Source of the DNA: Actinomadura oligospora ATCC 43269
GTDB taxonomy: Bacteria; Actinomycetota; Actinomycetes; Streptosporangiales; Streptosporangiaceae
Reading direction: 5' to 3'
Assembly (NCBI RefSeq): GCF_000518265.1
Contig: NZ_JADG01000010.1
Location: forward strand, 372,001 to 436,000
Length of the DNA stretch: 64,000 nucleotides
A program made the translations under genes and the position numbers. Of this stretch, positions 1 through 8,362 are shown piece after piece (positions within the stretch are counted from its first letter, which is position 1; each line of letters starts with the position of its first letter). The notes under the pieces were generated by a model. It was not told where the DNA came from. It did not search any database and worked only from the letters and a program-made list of their open reading frames with translations.

Positions 1-1
1 C

Positions 2-1114
2 CGCTGGATCAAGGCGGTCGAGCGGGGGGACATCGGCGAACCCAAGTTGCCCGACCTGGTCCGGCTTGCCGACGCGCTCAAACTCGGCGACGTCGCCAAG
101 CTCACCGGCGGCGCGGCACTGCCCACGAAGATGTTCAAGGGCCCCGGCCACCCCGCACTCGCGGCCGTCCGGGACGCGATCAACTCGGTTTCGCTCGGAA
201 CGACGGGCCCACCGTCGTCCCTCGCCCACCTGGAGGCGCGTCTCGACGCGGCATGGCGGGCACGGCACGCCGCGCCGGACCACCGGACGGTCCTTGGCGC
301 GCTGCTGCCGGACCTGATCCGGGACGCCAAGCGCGCGGCACGGGCCTACGAGGGGGCCGAACGGCGGCGGGCCCTCGCGACCCTCGCCGGGGTGTACAAC
401 CTCGCCCAGTTCTTCATCGCCTACCAGCCTGCCGCCGACCTCCTGTGGCGCGTCGTCGAGCGCTCCGTCATGGCGGCGGAGGAGTCGGAGAGCCCCGTTG
501 CTCTCGCCGGGGCCGTCTGGCTAGCGACGCAGGCCCACAGGGACGTTGACGATTTCGATGCCGCCGAGGCCGTGTGCTCGGAAGCCCTGGAGCTGATCCG
601 ACCGCACGTGGACGACGGGCCCCTGCAACTCCGGGCCCTCTATGGTGCGCTGCACGCCGAAGCGGCCTACACGGCCGCGCGGGACGGACAGGTCCCCACG
701 GCCTGGCGGTGGTGGGACGAGGCCGACGAGATCGCGAAGACGCTCCCGAAGGGGTTCTACGAGCCCATGACGTCGTTCTCGCGTGCCGTGATGCCCGCGC
801 ACGCCGTGACCGTCGCGGTCGAGGGCCGCAAAGCGGGTGAGGCGCGGCGGCAGGCCGTCAAGGCGCTCAAGGCCGCGCCGATTCCGTCCCAGCCGCGCCG
901 CGGACGTCACCTCATCGAGGTCGCGCGCGCCTACCAGCTCGCAGGCGACCCGGCCGAAGCCCTTGGGACACTCGACGCGGCCTACACGACCGCACCAGAG
1001 ACCATTCGCTTCAACAGCCACGCCCGCCGGATGGTGGACGAGGCGACCCGCGGCCCGGCCGGGCTGCGCCAGGACGCGCACGACCTCGCCGACCGGATCG
1101 GCCTGCTCGTGTAG
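2..1114 (+). CDS. XRE-type regulator with C-terminal helical repeats (5' partial)
   Basis: The frame is open from the first bases of the window, so the gene begins upstream; an internal ATG at 47 is not the true start. The first residues (RWIKAVERGDI... followed by a leucine-rich helix) look like the end of a Cro/C1-type helix-turn-helix. The remaining ~300 residues are Ala/Leu/Arg-rich helical repeats with a TPR-like pattern, as in the Streptomyces family of long XRE regulators. Three small genes follow on the same strand, a common arrangement for these regulators. Ligand and target are unknown. The family call is secure only at the level of XRE/TPR. Confidence 0.7.
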   Translation, partial: RWIKAVERGDIGEPKLPDLVRLADALKLGDVAKLTGGAALPTKMFKGPGHPALAAVRDAINSVSLGTTGPPSSLAHLEARLDAAWRARHAAPDHRTVLGALLPDLIRDAKRAARAYEGAERRRALATLAGVYNLAQFFIAYQPAADLLWRVVERSVMAAEESESPVALAGAVWLATQAHRDVDDFDAAEAVCSEALELIRPHVDDGPLQLRALYGALHAEAAYTAARDGQVPTAWRWWDEADEIAKTLPKGFYEPMTSFSRAVMPAHAVTVAVEGRKAGEARRQAVKALKAAPIPSQPRRGRHLIEVARAYQLAGDPAEALGTLDAAYTTAPETIRFNSHARRMVDEATRGPAGLRQDAHDLADRIGLLV

Positions 1115-1166
1115 GGGACAGGAATCCTGTCCCTCGACCCTCGCGGGGCGGCATAACTTCGCCGTC

Positions 1167-1505
1167 ATGCACGAGCTGAGCAGCGAGGATCACGACCCGA
1201 TGGGGGCCCGGCCCTCGGGGCCCGGTCCGATCCGCGCGCGGACGCGCCTCGCCGCGCTGAGCGCGAACCTGCGAGGAAAGCGGTTCCAGGTCGAGCCGGG
1301 AACGCCGGGCATCGTCGTCCACCATCCCGACCAGCCGAAGGTCGGCATCCGGGTCGAGTGCCGGGAACGGCCCAGCGACAACGACGAGCTGTGGTTCTGG
1401 CACGAGGGTGAGCCGCTCATCGAGGCCGACCACACCGACGACGCAGCGCTCGCGATCCTCGCCCGCCTCAACAAGCTTGCCGCCGAGGAGGACCGGTGGC
1501 TGTGA
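1167..1505 (+). CDS. small conserved actinomycete protein, unknown function
   Basis: 112 residues from an ATG 53 nt after the XRE gene. The N-terminal third is Pro/Arg-rich. The rest reads like a compact alpha/beta domain (VEPGTPGIVVHHPD, then DELWFWHEGEPL) ending in a helix. I do not recognise a named domain. Its place directly behind an XRE/TPR regulator and before another small gene suggests co-transcription. No membrane segment or signal peptide is seen. Confidence 0.6.
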   Translation: MHELSSEDHDPMGARPSGPGPIRARTRLAALSANLRGKRFQVEPGTPGIVVHHPDQPKVGIRVECRERPSDNDELWFWHEGEPLIEADHTDDAALAILARLNKLAAEEDRWL

Positions 1506-1667
1506 CGCGTCGTGCGGTCGCGGGAGAAGCCGGGCGTGGGCCCGTGTCCGGCCGCACGGCTCTACCCGGCGCAGGCACATCCAGGCTCCTTGCCTGCGCT
1601 GTGGAGGGGGAGAAGCTGCCCGGCCGCCGCCCCGCAGGCGGCCGGGCAGCGGTAGGGGAGGTGCGCT

Positions 1668-1901
1668 GTGACTAGGGAGTGGCGCGAGGACGTGCCGGAC
1701 CCGGACCGCGTGCCGTTCGAATCCATGTCGTACGAGCGGGCGATGGCCGCGGCGGTCACCGCCTTCGACCAGTGGCTGGCCAACCTCCCGAGCCTCTGGC
1801 AGCCGCAGGGCAAGAACGGGGACCCCGAAGCCGCGGCAACCTGGGCCGAGATCTGCCATCTGGCCACCGAGCGCGCGAAGCAACTCCGCGAGCGGAAGTA
1901 G
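1668..1901 (+). CDS. small hypothetical protein
   Basis: 77 residues from a GTG start preceded by a GGGGAGGTGCG Shine-Dalgarno-like stretch. Mostly helical and charged (DPDRVPFESMSYERAMAAAV...), ending in a basic LRERK tail. Unrecognised, but codon usage is typical of this genome and it belongs to the row of small genes behind the XRE regulator. Confidence 0.55.
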   Translation: MTREWREDVPDPDRVPFESMSYERAMAAAVTAFDQWLANLPSLWQPQGKNGDPEAAATWAEICHLATERAKQLRERK

Positions 1902-1975
1902 ACCCCGTGGTCCCCAGGCTCCAGGGCGCTGCTGCCTGGGGGCCACGGCCAACCGTCACGTCGAAGAGGAGCACA

Positions 1976-2167
1976 GTGGCGACCTGCGATGAATCCGGAG
2001 CGGTCATAGGCTCGCGGCGCACGGTCGTGATCACTACCCACGGGGCTGGAGCACCGATCCACAGCTACCACGTGGGGGATGCCAACGACCCCGAGTTCAC
2101 GGCGTCCGTCGCGGCCCGGATCACGGTCGCGTTCAAGCTCTTGAGGGCCGAGTGGCTCTGTAAGTGA
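1976..2167 (+). CDS. small hypothetical protein
   Basis: 63 residues from a GTG with GAGGAG just upstream. The sequence (VVITTHGAGAPIHSYHVGD...) could be one beta-hairpin plus a C-terminal helix. No family recognised. It is the last small gene before insertion-sequence remnants begin, so it may mark the original end of this operon. Confidence 0.5.
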   Translation: MATCDESGAVIGSRRTVVITTHGAGAPIHSYHVGDANDPEFTASVAARITVAFKLLRAEWLCK

Positions 2168-2194
2168 AATCGGGAGCCAGATGTTGGTCAATGG

Positions 2195-2885
2195 CTCCGT
2201 GGCGCTCGGCGATATCGGCTGGTTCCGCCGCAACCATCTGGTCCCGGTGCCGGAGGTTGCCTCGCTGGATGAGCTGAACGAGATGATCGACCGCTGGGAC
2301 ATCGCGGACGAGGCCCGGCGGATCGGGGCGCGGGCGCGGACGGTCGGCGAGTACTTCGCGATCGAGAGGCCGCTGCTGCGGCCGGTCCCCGACCAGCCGT
2401 TCGAGACCGGGCTCGTGCTGCCGGTCAGGGTCGACCGCCACAGCCAGATCACCGTGAGGACGAACCGGTATTCGGTCCCGGATCCGGTTCATCGGCCGGC
2501 AGCTCCGGGTGATGCTGCACGCCTCGCAGTTGATCGTTTATGACGGGCCGCATCAAGGCCGCCCAGTTCCCCGCGACAAGTCCCTGCGCGCCTTCGACTT
2601 CGAAGCCAACCCGGGCATCGACCCCGCCACCGTCCACACCCTCGCCACCATCCACACCCTCGCCATCTGCGAGTGGGTGAAGAAGGGCCAGCCCCTCCGC
2701 CTCATCGGCGATTCGGGAACCGGCAAGTCGCACCTGCTCATCGCCCTGCGCACCGAGGCCGCGATGAAGGGCAACCGGGTCCGCTCCCCCCTGGCGACCA
2801 AGCTGGTGAACGAACTGGTCGAGGCCGCCGACGACAAGATCCTGGCCAAGACCGTCGCCCGCTACGGCCGCGTCGACCTGGGCTT
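2195..2885 (+). pseudogene. IS21-family remnant: istA fragment fused to istB 5' part
   Basis: The 5' part encodes a C-terminal stretch of an IS21 transposase IstA (GWFRRNHLVPVPEVASLDEL, later VDRHSQITVRTNRYSVP). It then changes frame near 2480 (VMLHASQLIVYDG continues in another frame). After an internal deletion it runs into the helper ATPase IstB (KSLRAFDFEANPGIDPATVHTLA and Walker A GDSGTGKSHLL). IstB stops abruptly after YGRVDL at about 2880. A ten-residue segment (HTLATIHTLA) is locally duplicated. The missing end of istB reappears at 5032-5280, so the element was split by a later rearrangement. Confidence 0.85.
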
Positions 2886-2963
2886 CCCCCCGTTTCACGG
2901 CCACAGCCGCCCGCCAGCGAAGCCGGCCCTGCTGCTGCGAGATGCGGCAAGGTGTCGATCCGC

Positions 2964-3827
2964 TTACGGCAGGAGCTTGGTGAGAAGGACGCGAAGTTCT
3001 TGCGCGCCGTCCGGGCCGAGGAGGTCGTCGATGTCGCGTTCCATGCTCTCCAGGGCTTCACGCACGACAGGTATGCGGGCGCGGCCGAGGTCGGTGAGCT
3101 GTAGGGCATAGCGGCGTCGGTCGTTCGGGTCCTGGCCGCGGGACACGAGGCCGGCCTGGACCAGTTCCTCGACGAGCGATGCGGTGGCGGGCTCGGTCAG
3201 GTGCAGGTATCGGGCCAGTTGCTCTTGCGGGCAGGGGGCGAGCCGGTCCAGCGCGGGCAGCAAGGCGAAGTGGCGGGTGCGCAGGCCGTGCTCCGCGAGC
3301 CGATGATCCCCGAGACGGCGCAGGCGGTAGTGGGCTTGAGCTATCAGGTGCTCGATGCTGTGGATGGCGGACGGCCCGTCGTCGGCGACGAGCATGGTCA
3401 ACAGCGCGGTGAGGCGCTGCCGTTCGAGGTCGGTGAGCGCGGCGGTGACCCGGGCGTCGCTGTCGGCGACGGCTTGGCGCATGCCGTCCAGGGCGGTACG
3501 ACCGGCCTCGGTCAGCGACAGCATGTAGGTGCGGCGGTTGGCCGGGTTGCGGGTGCGGACGACATGGCCCGCCTCTTGGAGCCGATCGAGCAGCCTGACC
3601 ATGATCGTGCGGTTGATGCCGAGTCGGTGGGCGAGGTCCTGCTGGGAGGGGGCGTCCGCGTCGGCGAGGATGTCGAGCACCACGAACTCGCGCGACTGGG
3701 GCCCGTCCTTCACGGCGTGAGCGGTGACGGTCGTGAACACACGGCGCATCAGGTGACCGGTGGTCGCATGCAGCGGTCCGGATTCGTCGTCGACGACGTT
3801 TTCCGCCTGGTCGGGCACGAGCCTCAC
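2964..3827 (-). CDS. tandem MarR-family regulator (two MarR domains in one chain)
   Basis: 287 residues, twice the usual MarR length. The first winged helix lies around residues 30-140 (SQQDLAHRLGINRTIMVRLLDRLQEAGHV, then the wing RNPANRRTYMLSLTEAGR). A second complete one lies around 165-285 (PQEQLARYLHLTEPATASLVEELVQAGLV, DPNDRRRYALQLTDLGR). MarR proteins normally dimerise; a fused tandem could act as a single-chain dimer, which is my inference. It is divergent from the hydrolase at 3958 with 130 bp between them, the usual layout for a MarR repressor and its target. It lies between two halves of an istB gene. Confidence 0.85.
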   Translation of the reverse strand: MRLVPDQAENVVDDESGPLHATTGHLMRRVFTTVTAHAVKDGPQSREFVVLDILADADAPSQQDLAHRLGINRTIMVRLLDRLQEAGHVVRTRNPANRRTYMLSLTEAGRTALDGMRQAVADSDARVTAALTDLERQRLTALLTMLVADDGPSAIHSIEHLIAQAHYRLRRLGDHRLAEHGLRTRHFALLPALDRLAPCPQEQLARYLHLTEPATASLVEELVQAGLVSRGQDPNDRRRYALQLTDLGRARIPVVREALESMERDIDDLLGPDGAQELRVLLTKLLP

Positions 3828-3894
3828 CTCCGGGCGTGATGTTAGCAGGCTGATGATTCTCTTAGTGACGGTTGCATCAGCATTAGTTGGAATG

Positions 3895-3924
3895 TTGACA
3901 GTTGGAGGAGTGCAGATCTAGGTT
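3895..3924 (+). promoter_or_regulatory. candidate promoter for the hydrolase gene
   Basis: TTGACA (3895-3900), an 18-bp spacer, then TAGGTT (3919-3924), 33 bp before the ATG. It sits in the MarR/hydrolase divergent region, where a MarR operator is expected. I did not find a clean palindrome to name as operator. Confidence 0.4.
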
Positions 3925-3957
3925 CCAGGTGCCGAACCAGCGAAGGGACTAACGATC

Positions 3958-4824
3958 ATGCACACCGTCGCCGTCCTCGACTCCCACCTCGCCTACACAG
4001 AGACCGGGCAGGGCGAGTCGCCCGTGGTGTTCCTGCACGGCAGCCCCACCTCGTCCTACATCTGGCGCAACGTCATCCCGCACGTCGCCGATCGCGCCAG
4101 GGTCCTGGCGCCTGATCTGATCGGGATGGGCGCCTCCGGAAAGCCCGACATCGGTTACCGCTTCGCCGACCACGCCCGCTATCTGGACGCGTGGTTCGAA
4201 GCCATGGAGCTGAAGGAGGCCGTCCTGGTCGGCCACGATTGGGGCGGCGCGCTGGCCATGGACCGTGCCGCACGCCACCCCGACCAGGTGCGCGGCGTCG
4301 CCGTCCTGGAGACGTTCCTGCGGCCGCAGATGTGGGCGGAGCTGCCGCAGGACGTGATCGACCATTCCAAGGCGCTGCGGACCCCCGGGCTCGGCGAGCG
4401 GCTACTGCTGGAGGAGAATGCCGCCATCGAGTTCGCCCTGCCCCACCCGTTCGCCATCAAGACAGGCCTCAGCCCAGAGGACCACGACGTCTACCGCGCG
4501 CCCTACACCGACCCTGCGTCGCGCCTTCCGTTGCTCCAGTGGCCTCGCGAGATTCCCTACGACCGCGAACCGGCCGATGTGGCCGAGCGCATGGACGCCT
4601 ACGGCGAATGGCTTGCCGGCAGCCCCGAAGTGCCCAAACTTCTCCTCACGGTCGAGGAGGGCGTCGGTATCGCCTCCCCCGAGATCGTGGACTGGGCCCG
4701 CCGGACCATCGCCGCCCTCGAAATCGAAGGGATCGGACCCGCGGGCCACCAGGCCCCCGAGGACCAGCCCCACGCCATCGGCCAGGCCATCGCCGGCTGG
4801 CTGAACCGCCATCACCTCATCTGA
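3958..4824 (+). CDS. alpha/beta hydrolase, haloalkane dehalogenase-like
   Basis: 288 residues, colinear with HLD-II dehalogenases (DhaA type). Nucleophile Asp94 is in GHDWGG, the acid Glu118 is in VLETFLRP and the base His264 is in AGHQAPED. Trp95, one halide ligand, is kept. The oxyanion/halide Asn of the HGNPTSS motif is Ser29 here (HGSPTSS). That change may weaken dehalogenation, so another ester or epoxide substrate is possible. The start is an ATG with GAAGGGAC upstream. Cytoplasmic, no signal peptide. Probably controlled by the divergent tandem MarR protein. Confidence 0.85.
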   Translation: MHTVAVLDSHLAYTETGQGESPVVFLHGSPTSSYIWRNVIPHVADRARVLAPDLIGMGASGKPDIGYRFADHARYLDAWFEAMELKEAVLVGHDWGGALAMDRAARHPDQVRGVAVLETFLRPQMWAELPQDVIDHSKALRTPGLGERLLLEENAAIEFALPHPFAIKTGLSPEDHDVYRAPYTDPASRLPLLQWPREIPYDREPADVAERMDAYGEWLAGSPEVPKLLLTVEEGVGIASPEIVDWARRTIAALEIEGIGPAGHQAPEDQPHAIGQAIAGWLNRHHLI

Positions 4825-4966
4825 GCCGGCCCGGCGCAGCTGCAACGCCACCAGCAACGCGCCAACATCCGCCGTATCTGAGGACCGGAGAAGGAAGCGC
4901 TGGGAGTCCTGACCATCGAGATCGAACTGGTCACAGACCACCCTCCTGAGCGCACCACCCGCATCG

Positions 4967-5023
4967 GAACGGCCGGTCACGACAACACGAGCCCGCCGGG
5001 CTCCCTAACGTGACCGGCCGTTC
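4967..5023. repeat. 15-bp perfect inverted repeat
   Basis: GAACGGCCGGTCACG at 4967-4981 is repeated in inverted form at 5009-5023 with a 27-bp loop. It lies between the hydrolase stop and the istB 3' fragment. It could be a terminator-like structure or a mark of the recombination that placed the MarR/hydrolase pair inside the IS21 remnant. Confidence 0.5.
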
Positions 5024-5031
5024 GGTAGCTG

Positions 5032-5280
5032 CTCAAGCCCCGAGAAGACAGCGTCGTCATCGCCTCCGACGAGTCCTTCTCCGGCTGGACCCGCACGTTC
5101 ACCGACCCACGCCTCTGCGCAGCCATCGTCGACCGGCTCACCTTCGCCGGAAACATCACCGAGACCGGTACCGACTCCTACCGCCTCGCCCGACCCCGGC
5201 TCCCAAACAGACCAGCACCTGGCTCCCAACCCCAATTTCACAGCCAGCCGAGGACATCGCGAGGTTCGAGGTGTCCATGA
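5032..5280 (+). pseudogene. istB 3' fragment (IS21 helper ATPase C-terminus)
   Basis: The frame reads VVIASDESFSGW, TRTFTDPRLCAAIVDRL and GNITETGTDSYRLA. These are the hallmark C-terminal residues of IS21 IstB proteins (IASNESF..W..TFTDPRLCAAIVDRLTF). Together with the fragment ending at 2885 it accounts for most of one istB. The middle (the Walker B region CIDELGY...) is missing and 2.1 kb of unrelated DNA replaces it. The tail after SYRLARPR is non-homologous. Confidence 0.85.
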
Positions 5281-5329
5281 GGCCGTAAACAGGGGCACTC
5301 CGACCTGAAGCCCCCAAGGTGTCGACCAG

Positions 5330-5626
5330 AAGCCCGCCCCGGCTCATCCCCCGAACGGGGTTGTCGCTGCGACCGCTGCCGCTGAGCCCGCGAAGGGCGG
5401 CAAGGCGCGCGGTGCGGACCTGGCCGACGTCCTCGCGCGCCGCGTCTCCGAGCACGCCAAGGCCCACCCACCAGTCAAGATCACGTTGCCGTGGAAGATG
5501 CCGGACGGGAAGCCCGTCACCGTGCGCTCCGGGAAGAACTCAGCGAACCGGAAGAGGTGCCCGGGTGAGGAGTGCACGCCTTGGCGGCACAGGCTGCCGC
5601 GCTACGGGTTCCAACGTGATCAGTGA
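5330..5626 (+). pseudogene. tyrosine integrase remnant
   Basis: Frame 2 (gcc ccg gct cat...) has no proper start but reads AKGGKARGADLADVLARRV, SEHAKAHPPVKITLPW and KMPDGKPVTVR. This matches the central part of actinomycete tyrosine site-specific recombinases (PPKGGKxRxVPLP..., then PP(V/W).(V/I)TLPW..PDGKPVT). The catalytic R-H-R-Y residues are not present because the frame degenerates after about 5535. It is a likely relic of an integrative element, consistent with the insertion-sequence debris on its left. Confidence 0.5.
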
Positions 5627-6020
5627 AGCGGGTCTCCGATGGGGACTACAGGCCGCACAACGGTTGGCGCAGCTGGACTGCTGTGACATAGAGGAAGGGC
5701 TGACCGATGCGGAGTTCGACCGCATCGAGCACGAGTACGGCTTCGAGTTCGCTGACGACCACCGAGCGTTCCTCGCGGCCGGTCTGCCCGTCCGCCAGCC
5801 CAGGGAAGAAGGCCAGACCTGGACGAAGCCCTGGCCCGATTGGCGGCACGGCGACCCCGACGAACTGCGCGAACACCTCAACTGGCCAGTGGACTGCCTC
5901 CGCTGGGACGTCCTTGGCGGCCGTCCTCCCCAGGAGCGCCGCGGTCACCCAGGCCGGTGCGCCCTGCTGCCCTGCGACGACCTGCGAGGCGAGATCGGGA
6001 AACGGCGAGACAGCACCCCG
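5616..6020 (+). pseudogene. SMI1/KNR4-like protein, truncated
   Basis: From a GTG at 5616 the frame encodes a typical actinomycete SMI1/KNR4-family N-terminus: GLTDAEFDRIEHEYGFEFA, DDHRAFLAAGLPV, TWTKPWPDWRHGDPDELREHL. After LNWPVD the normal continuation (GVLFDV..N.FW...WG.RP) breaks down into Arg/Pro-rich nonsense, indicating a frameshift. Family members act in cell-wall-related or toxin-immunity contexts; no partner toxin is visible. From about 6020 to 6289 I see no supportable gene. Confidence 0.65.
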
Positions 6021-6289
6021 CTGACCTGCCGGAACGCGCCGGGACGCGCCCGGACGCGGGATCTGGCGGGACCGCGGGCAAGCCCCGCCCCCCGGCGAGG
6101 TCGGACGCCTGGCGCGAGATCCCGACAGCCGACGAGCCAGTCCGCTGCAGGCCGTCAAAAACAAGCGAGCCGGGTCGGCGCGGGTCAGGCTTTACCACCT
6201 CGACGCAGGTCGGCCGCTGGTCGACGTCCTAAAGGGCCGGGTGTCGTCGCTCTGGGGGAACTCCGTGGGTAGGTGGGGCATCGAAGACG

Positions 6290-7237
6290 GTGGCGGGTTG
6301 GTCGATGGAACGGGGATCGCGCGTGCAGGTTTGGCAGCCTCTTCCAGAGAATCTGGCGCCGGAGGTCCGGCGCCTGGCCGTTCGGCTGCGCGAGATCAAG
6401 GACGCCGCCGGGCCGAGTCTGGACGTGCTGGCGCGAAAGACGCCAGCCAGCAGGTCGGCGTGGGGACGCTACTTCAACGGGCAGGCGGTGCCGCCTCGTG
6501 AGGTGGTCGTGGCGCTGGCCGAGCTCGCCGATGTCGACCGGCACGCACTGCTGGCGCTGTGGGAGCTGGCCGACCACGCTCACCGGCATCGCGTCGCCTT
6601 GCCGCGATTGGCACCGTCTGGAGAAGCTTCGAAGCCCGACGAGCAAAGCACGTCGTCGAAGCCAGCCGAGAGCGATCGGAGGCTCCCAAGCGACGACGAT
6701 GCTCCGTCGGGCCCGCCGACCGAGCTGCCCCGCGAAACACGGCGGGCGACTCGAAGGCACCGCGTAGCGGCGGCCTTGGCCGTCGCGGCGGGAGTGGCCG
6801 CAGGCGGCCTGGGGGTGGGGCTTTGGACGGCTGGACCGTCCTCAACGGCGTCCTCGCCGCAGAAAGAACGGCCGAGAACGTCGCAGCCGGTAGTCGCGAC
6901 CGGGCAGGGCTGTCAGGACACCACTTGCGAGCAGCAACCCGCCGGTGCACGCGGGTGCGAGAGCGACGCGGTGACCGCCACTGTCGTGCGGGTCGACTAT
7001 GCGCTCGTACAACTGCGCTACAGCCGGTCCTGCCGTGCCTTGTGGGGCCTCCTGAAGCAGGGGCGGCGGTATGACCGCGTCGAAATCGCCGTTGGGGGCC
7101 ATACCGCCAAGGCCAAGGTCCTCTCCTCGGGAGGGGCCGCGAGCACGCCCATGCTGGCGGCCCCCACCTCCGCCTCCGCCACCGTGTGCGCCAGTCTCAC
7201 CACCGGCGCCCGCCAATGCGGCTCCGCACCTGCGTGA
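6290..7237 (+). CDS. XRE-family membrane regulator with DUF2690 domain
   Basis: About 315 residues. An N-terminal Cro/C1-like helix-turn-helix (RRLAVRLREIKDAAGPSLDVLA..., SAWGRYFNG) is followed by a Ser/Asp-rich linker. A single membrane helix comes next (about residues 155-178, Ala/Val/Gly-rich), then an extracellular domain with a CxxxxC pair and VELRYS-type strands matching DUF2690. This architecture is common in Streptomyces-like genomes; the function is unknown. An in-frame ATG at 6305 is an alternative start. It is a monocistronic gene converging on the pqq operon. Confidence 0.75.
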   Translation: MAGWSMERGSRVQVWQPLPENLAPEVRRLAVRLREIKDAAGPSLDVLARKTPASRSAWGRYFNGQAVPPREVVVALAELADVDRHALLALWELADHAHRHRVALPRLAPSGEASKPDEQSTSSKPAESDRRLPSDDDAPSGPPTELPRETRRATRRHRVAAALAVAAGVAAGGLGVGLWTAGPSSTASSPQKERPRTSQPVVATGQGCQDTTCEQQPAGARGCESDAVTATVVRVDYALVQLRYSRSCRALWGLLKQGRRYDRVEIAVGGHTAKAKVLSSGGAASTPMLAAPTSASATVCASLTTGARQCGSAPA

Positions 7238-7268
7238 CAGCCGCCCGTCTCGAGACAACTGGCCGCAG

Positions 7269-8327
7269 TTACTGGGGCATTCGGTAGGTGAGGGGGGCGG
7301 TTCCTGGAGTGGGCTGGACGAGGTGGTGGTCTGGGGAGAGTCGGCAGGCCGGGTCGGTGCGGGCGGCGTCGCCGGTGAGGGCGTAGGCCTGACAGCGGCA
7401 GCCGCCGAAGTCGGTTTCCTTGGACGGGCAGCTTCGGCACGGCTCCGGCATCCAGGCGGTGCCCCGGTAGCGGCCGAAGGCCGCTGACTCCTCCCAGATC
7501 CAGCGGAGTGGCAGGTCGCGGACGTTCGGCGCGTCCAAGCCGTCGATGCTGGAGGCCGCCGGGCAGGGCAGCGCGGTGCCGTCCGGCGCGACGGTGACCG
7601 AGGTGGTGCCCCAGCCGCCCATGCAGGGCTTGGCGACACCATCGGCCCAGTCGGGCAGCACCCAGATCAGCTCGGGGACCCCGCCGAGGCGCTTCTGCCA
7701 GGCCGCGACCGTCTCGCGCGCCGCAGCGAGCTGGTCCTGGCCCGGCATCAGCGCGCGCCGGTTGCGCAGGGCCCAGCCGTAGAACTGGGTGTTGGCCAGC
7801 TCGACGCGGTCCGCCCCCCACGTCACGGCGAGCCTGATGATGTCGTCGAGATGGTCGAGATTCAGCCGGTGCAGCACGATGTTGAGGCCGAAGGGCAGAT
7901 CCGCCTCACGGATGATCGCGGCGGCGCGGCACTTGTCGTCGAAGGAGTCCCGTCCCGCGATGTGGTCGGAGCGGGCCGGGGTGGCGTCCTGGACCGACAG
8001 TTGCACGCTGTTCAGACCGGCGGTGGTCAGCTCGGCGAGCCGGTTCGCGGTGAGGCCGACCCCGCTCGTGACGAGCTGGGTGTAGATCCCCGCCCGGTCG
8101 GCGGCGGTGACGATCTCGGTGAGGTCGGGCCGCAGCAGCGGTTCGCCGCCGGAGATGTGAGCCTGGACGACGCCCAGCTCACCCGCCTCGTCCAGCACTC
8201 GCGCCCAGTCCGCGGTGCCGAGCTCGGCGGACCGCCGGACGAGCTGAAGCGGGTTGGAGCAGTACGGACAGTGCAGCGGGCACGCGTGCGTGACCTCGGC
8301 CAGCAGCGCCCACGGCGGCCGGATCAC
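7269..8327 (-). CDS. pqqE: PqqE, radical SAM peptide cross-linking enzyme
   Basis: 352 residues. The radical SAM cluster motif CPLHCPYC (Cys16, 20, 23) is near the N-terminus. A SPASM region is at the C-terminus (CMGGWG, CPAASS, CRSCPSKETDFGGCRCQA). PqqE with PqqD forms the first C-C bond between Glu and Tyr of PqqA in PQQ biosynthesis. The GTG start at 8327 overlaps the TGA of a mini-ORF (GTGA). This is the last gene of the leftward pqqABCDE operon. Confidence 0.96.
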   Translation of the reverse strand: MIRPPWALLAEVTHACPLHCPYCSNPLQLVRRSAELGTADWARVLDEAGELGVVQAHISGGEPLLRPDLTEIVTAADRAGIYTQLVTSGVGLTANRLAELTTAGLNSVQLSVQDATPARSDHIAGRDSFDDKCRAAAIIREADLPFGLNIVLHRLNLDHLDDIIRLAVTWGADRVELANTQFYGWALRNRRALMPGQDQLAAARETVAAWQKRLGGVPELIWVLPDWADGVAKPCMGGWGTTSVTVAPDGTALPCPAASSIDGLDAPNVRDLPLRWIWEESAAFGRYRGTAWMPEPCRSCPSKETDFGGCRCQAYALTGDAARTDPACRLSPDHHLVQPTPGTAPLTYRMPQ

Positions 8328-8362
8328 GCGAACCAGCCCTGACTCTGGATCCGCCCGGTCAC
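8324..8362 (-). CDS. 12-codon mini-ORF 2 between pqqD and pqqE
   Basis: GTG to TGA encoding VTGRIQSQGWFA. Its start overlaps the stop of mini-ORF 1 (GTGA) and its stop overlaps the pqqE GTG (GTGA). The peptide is a mutated copy of the last residues of PqqD (RRIQDQGWFA). It arose by tandem duplication and would keep translational coupling from pqqD to pqqE. Confidence 0.6.
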   Translation of the reverse strand: MTGRIQSQGWFA

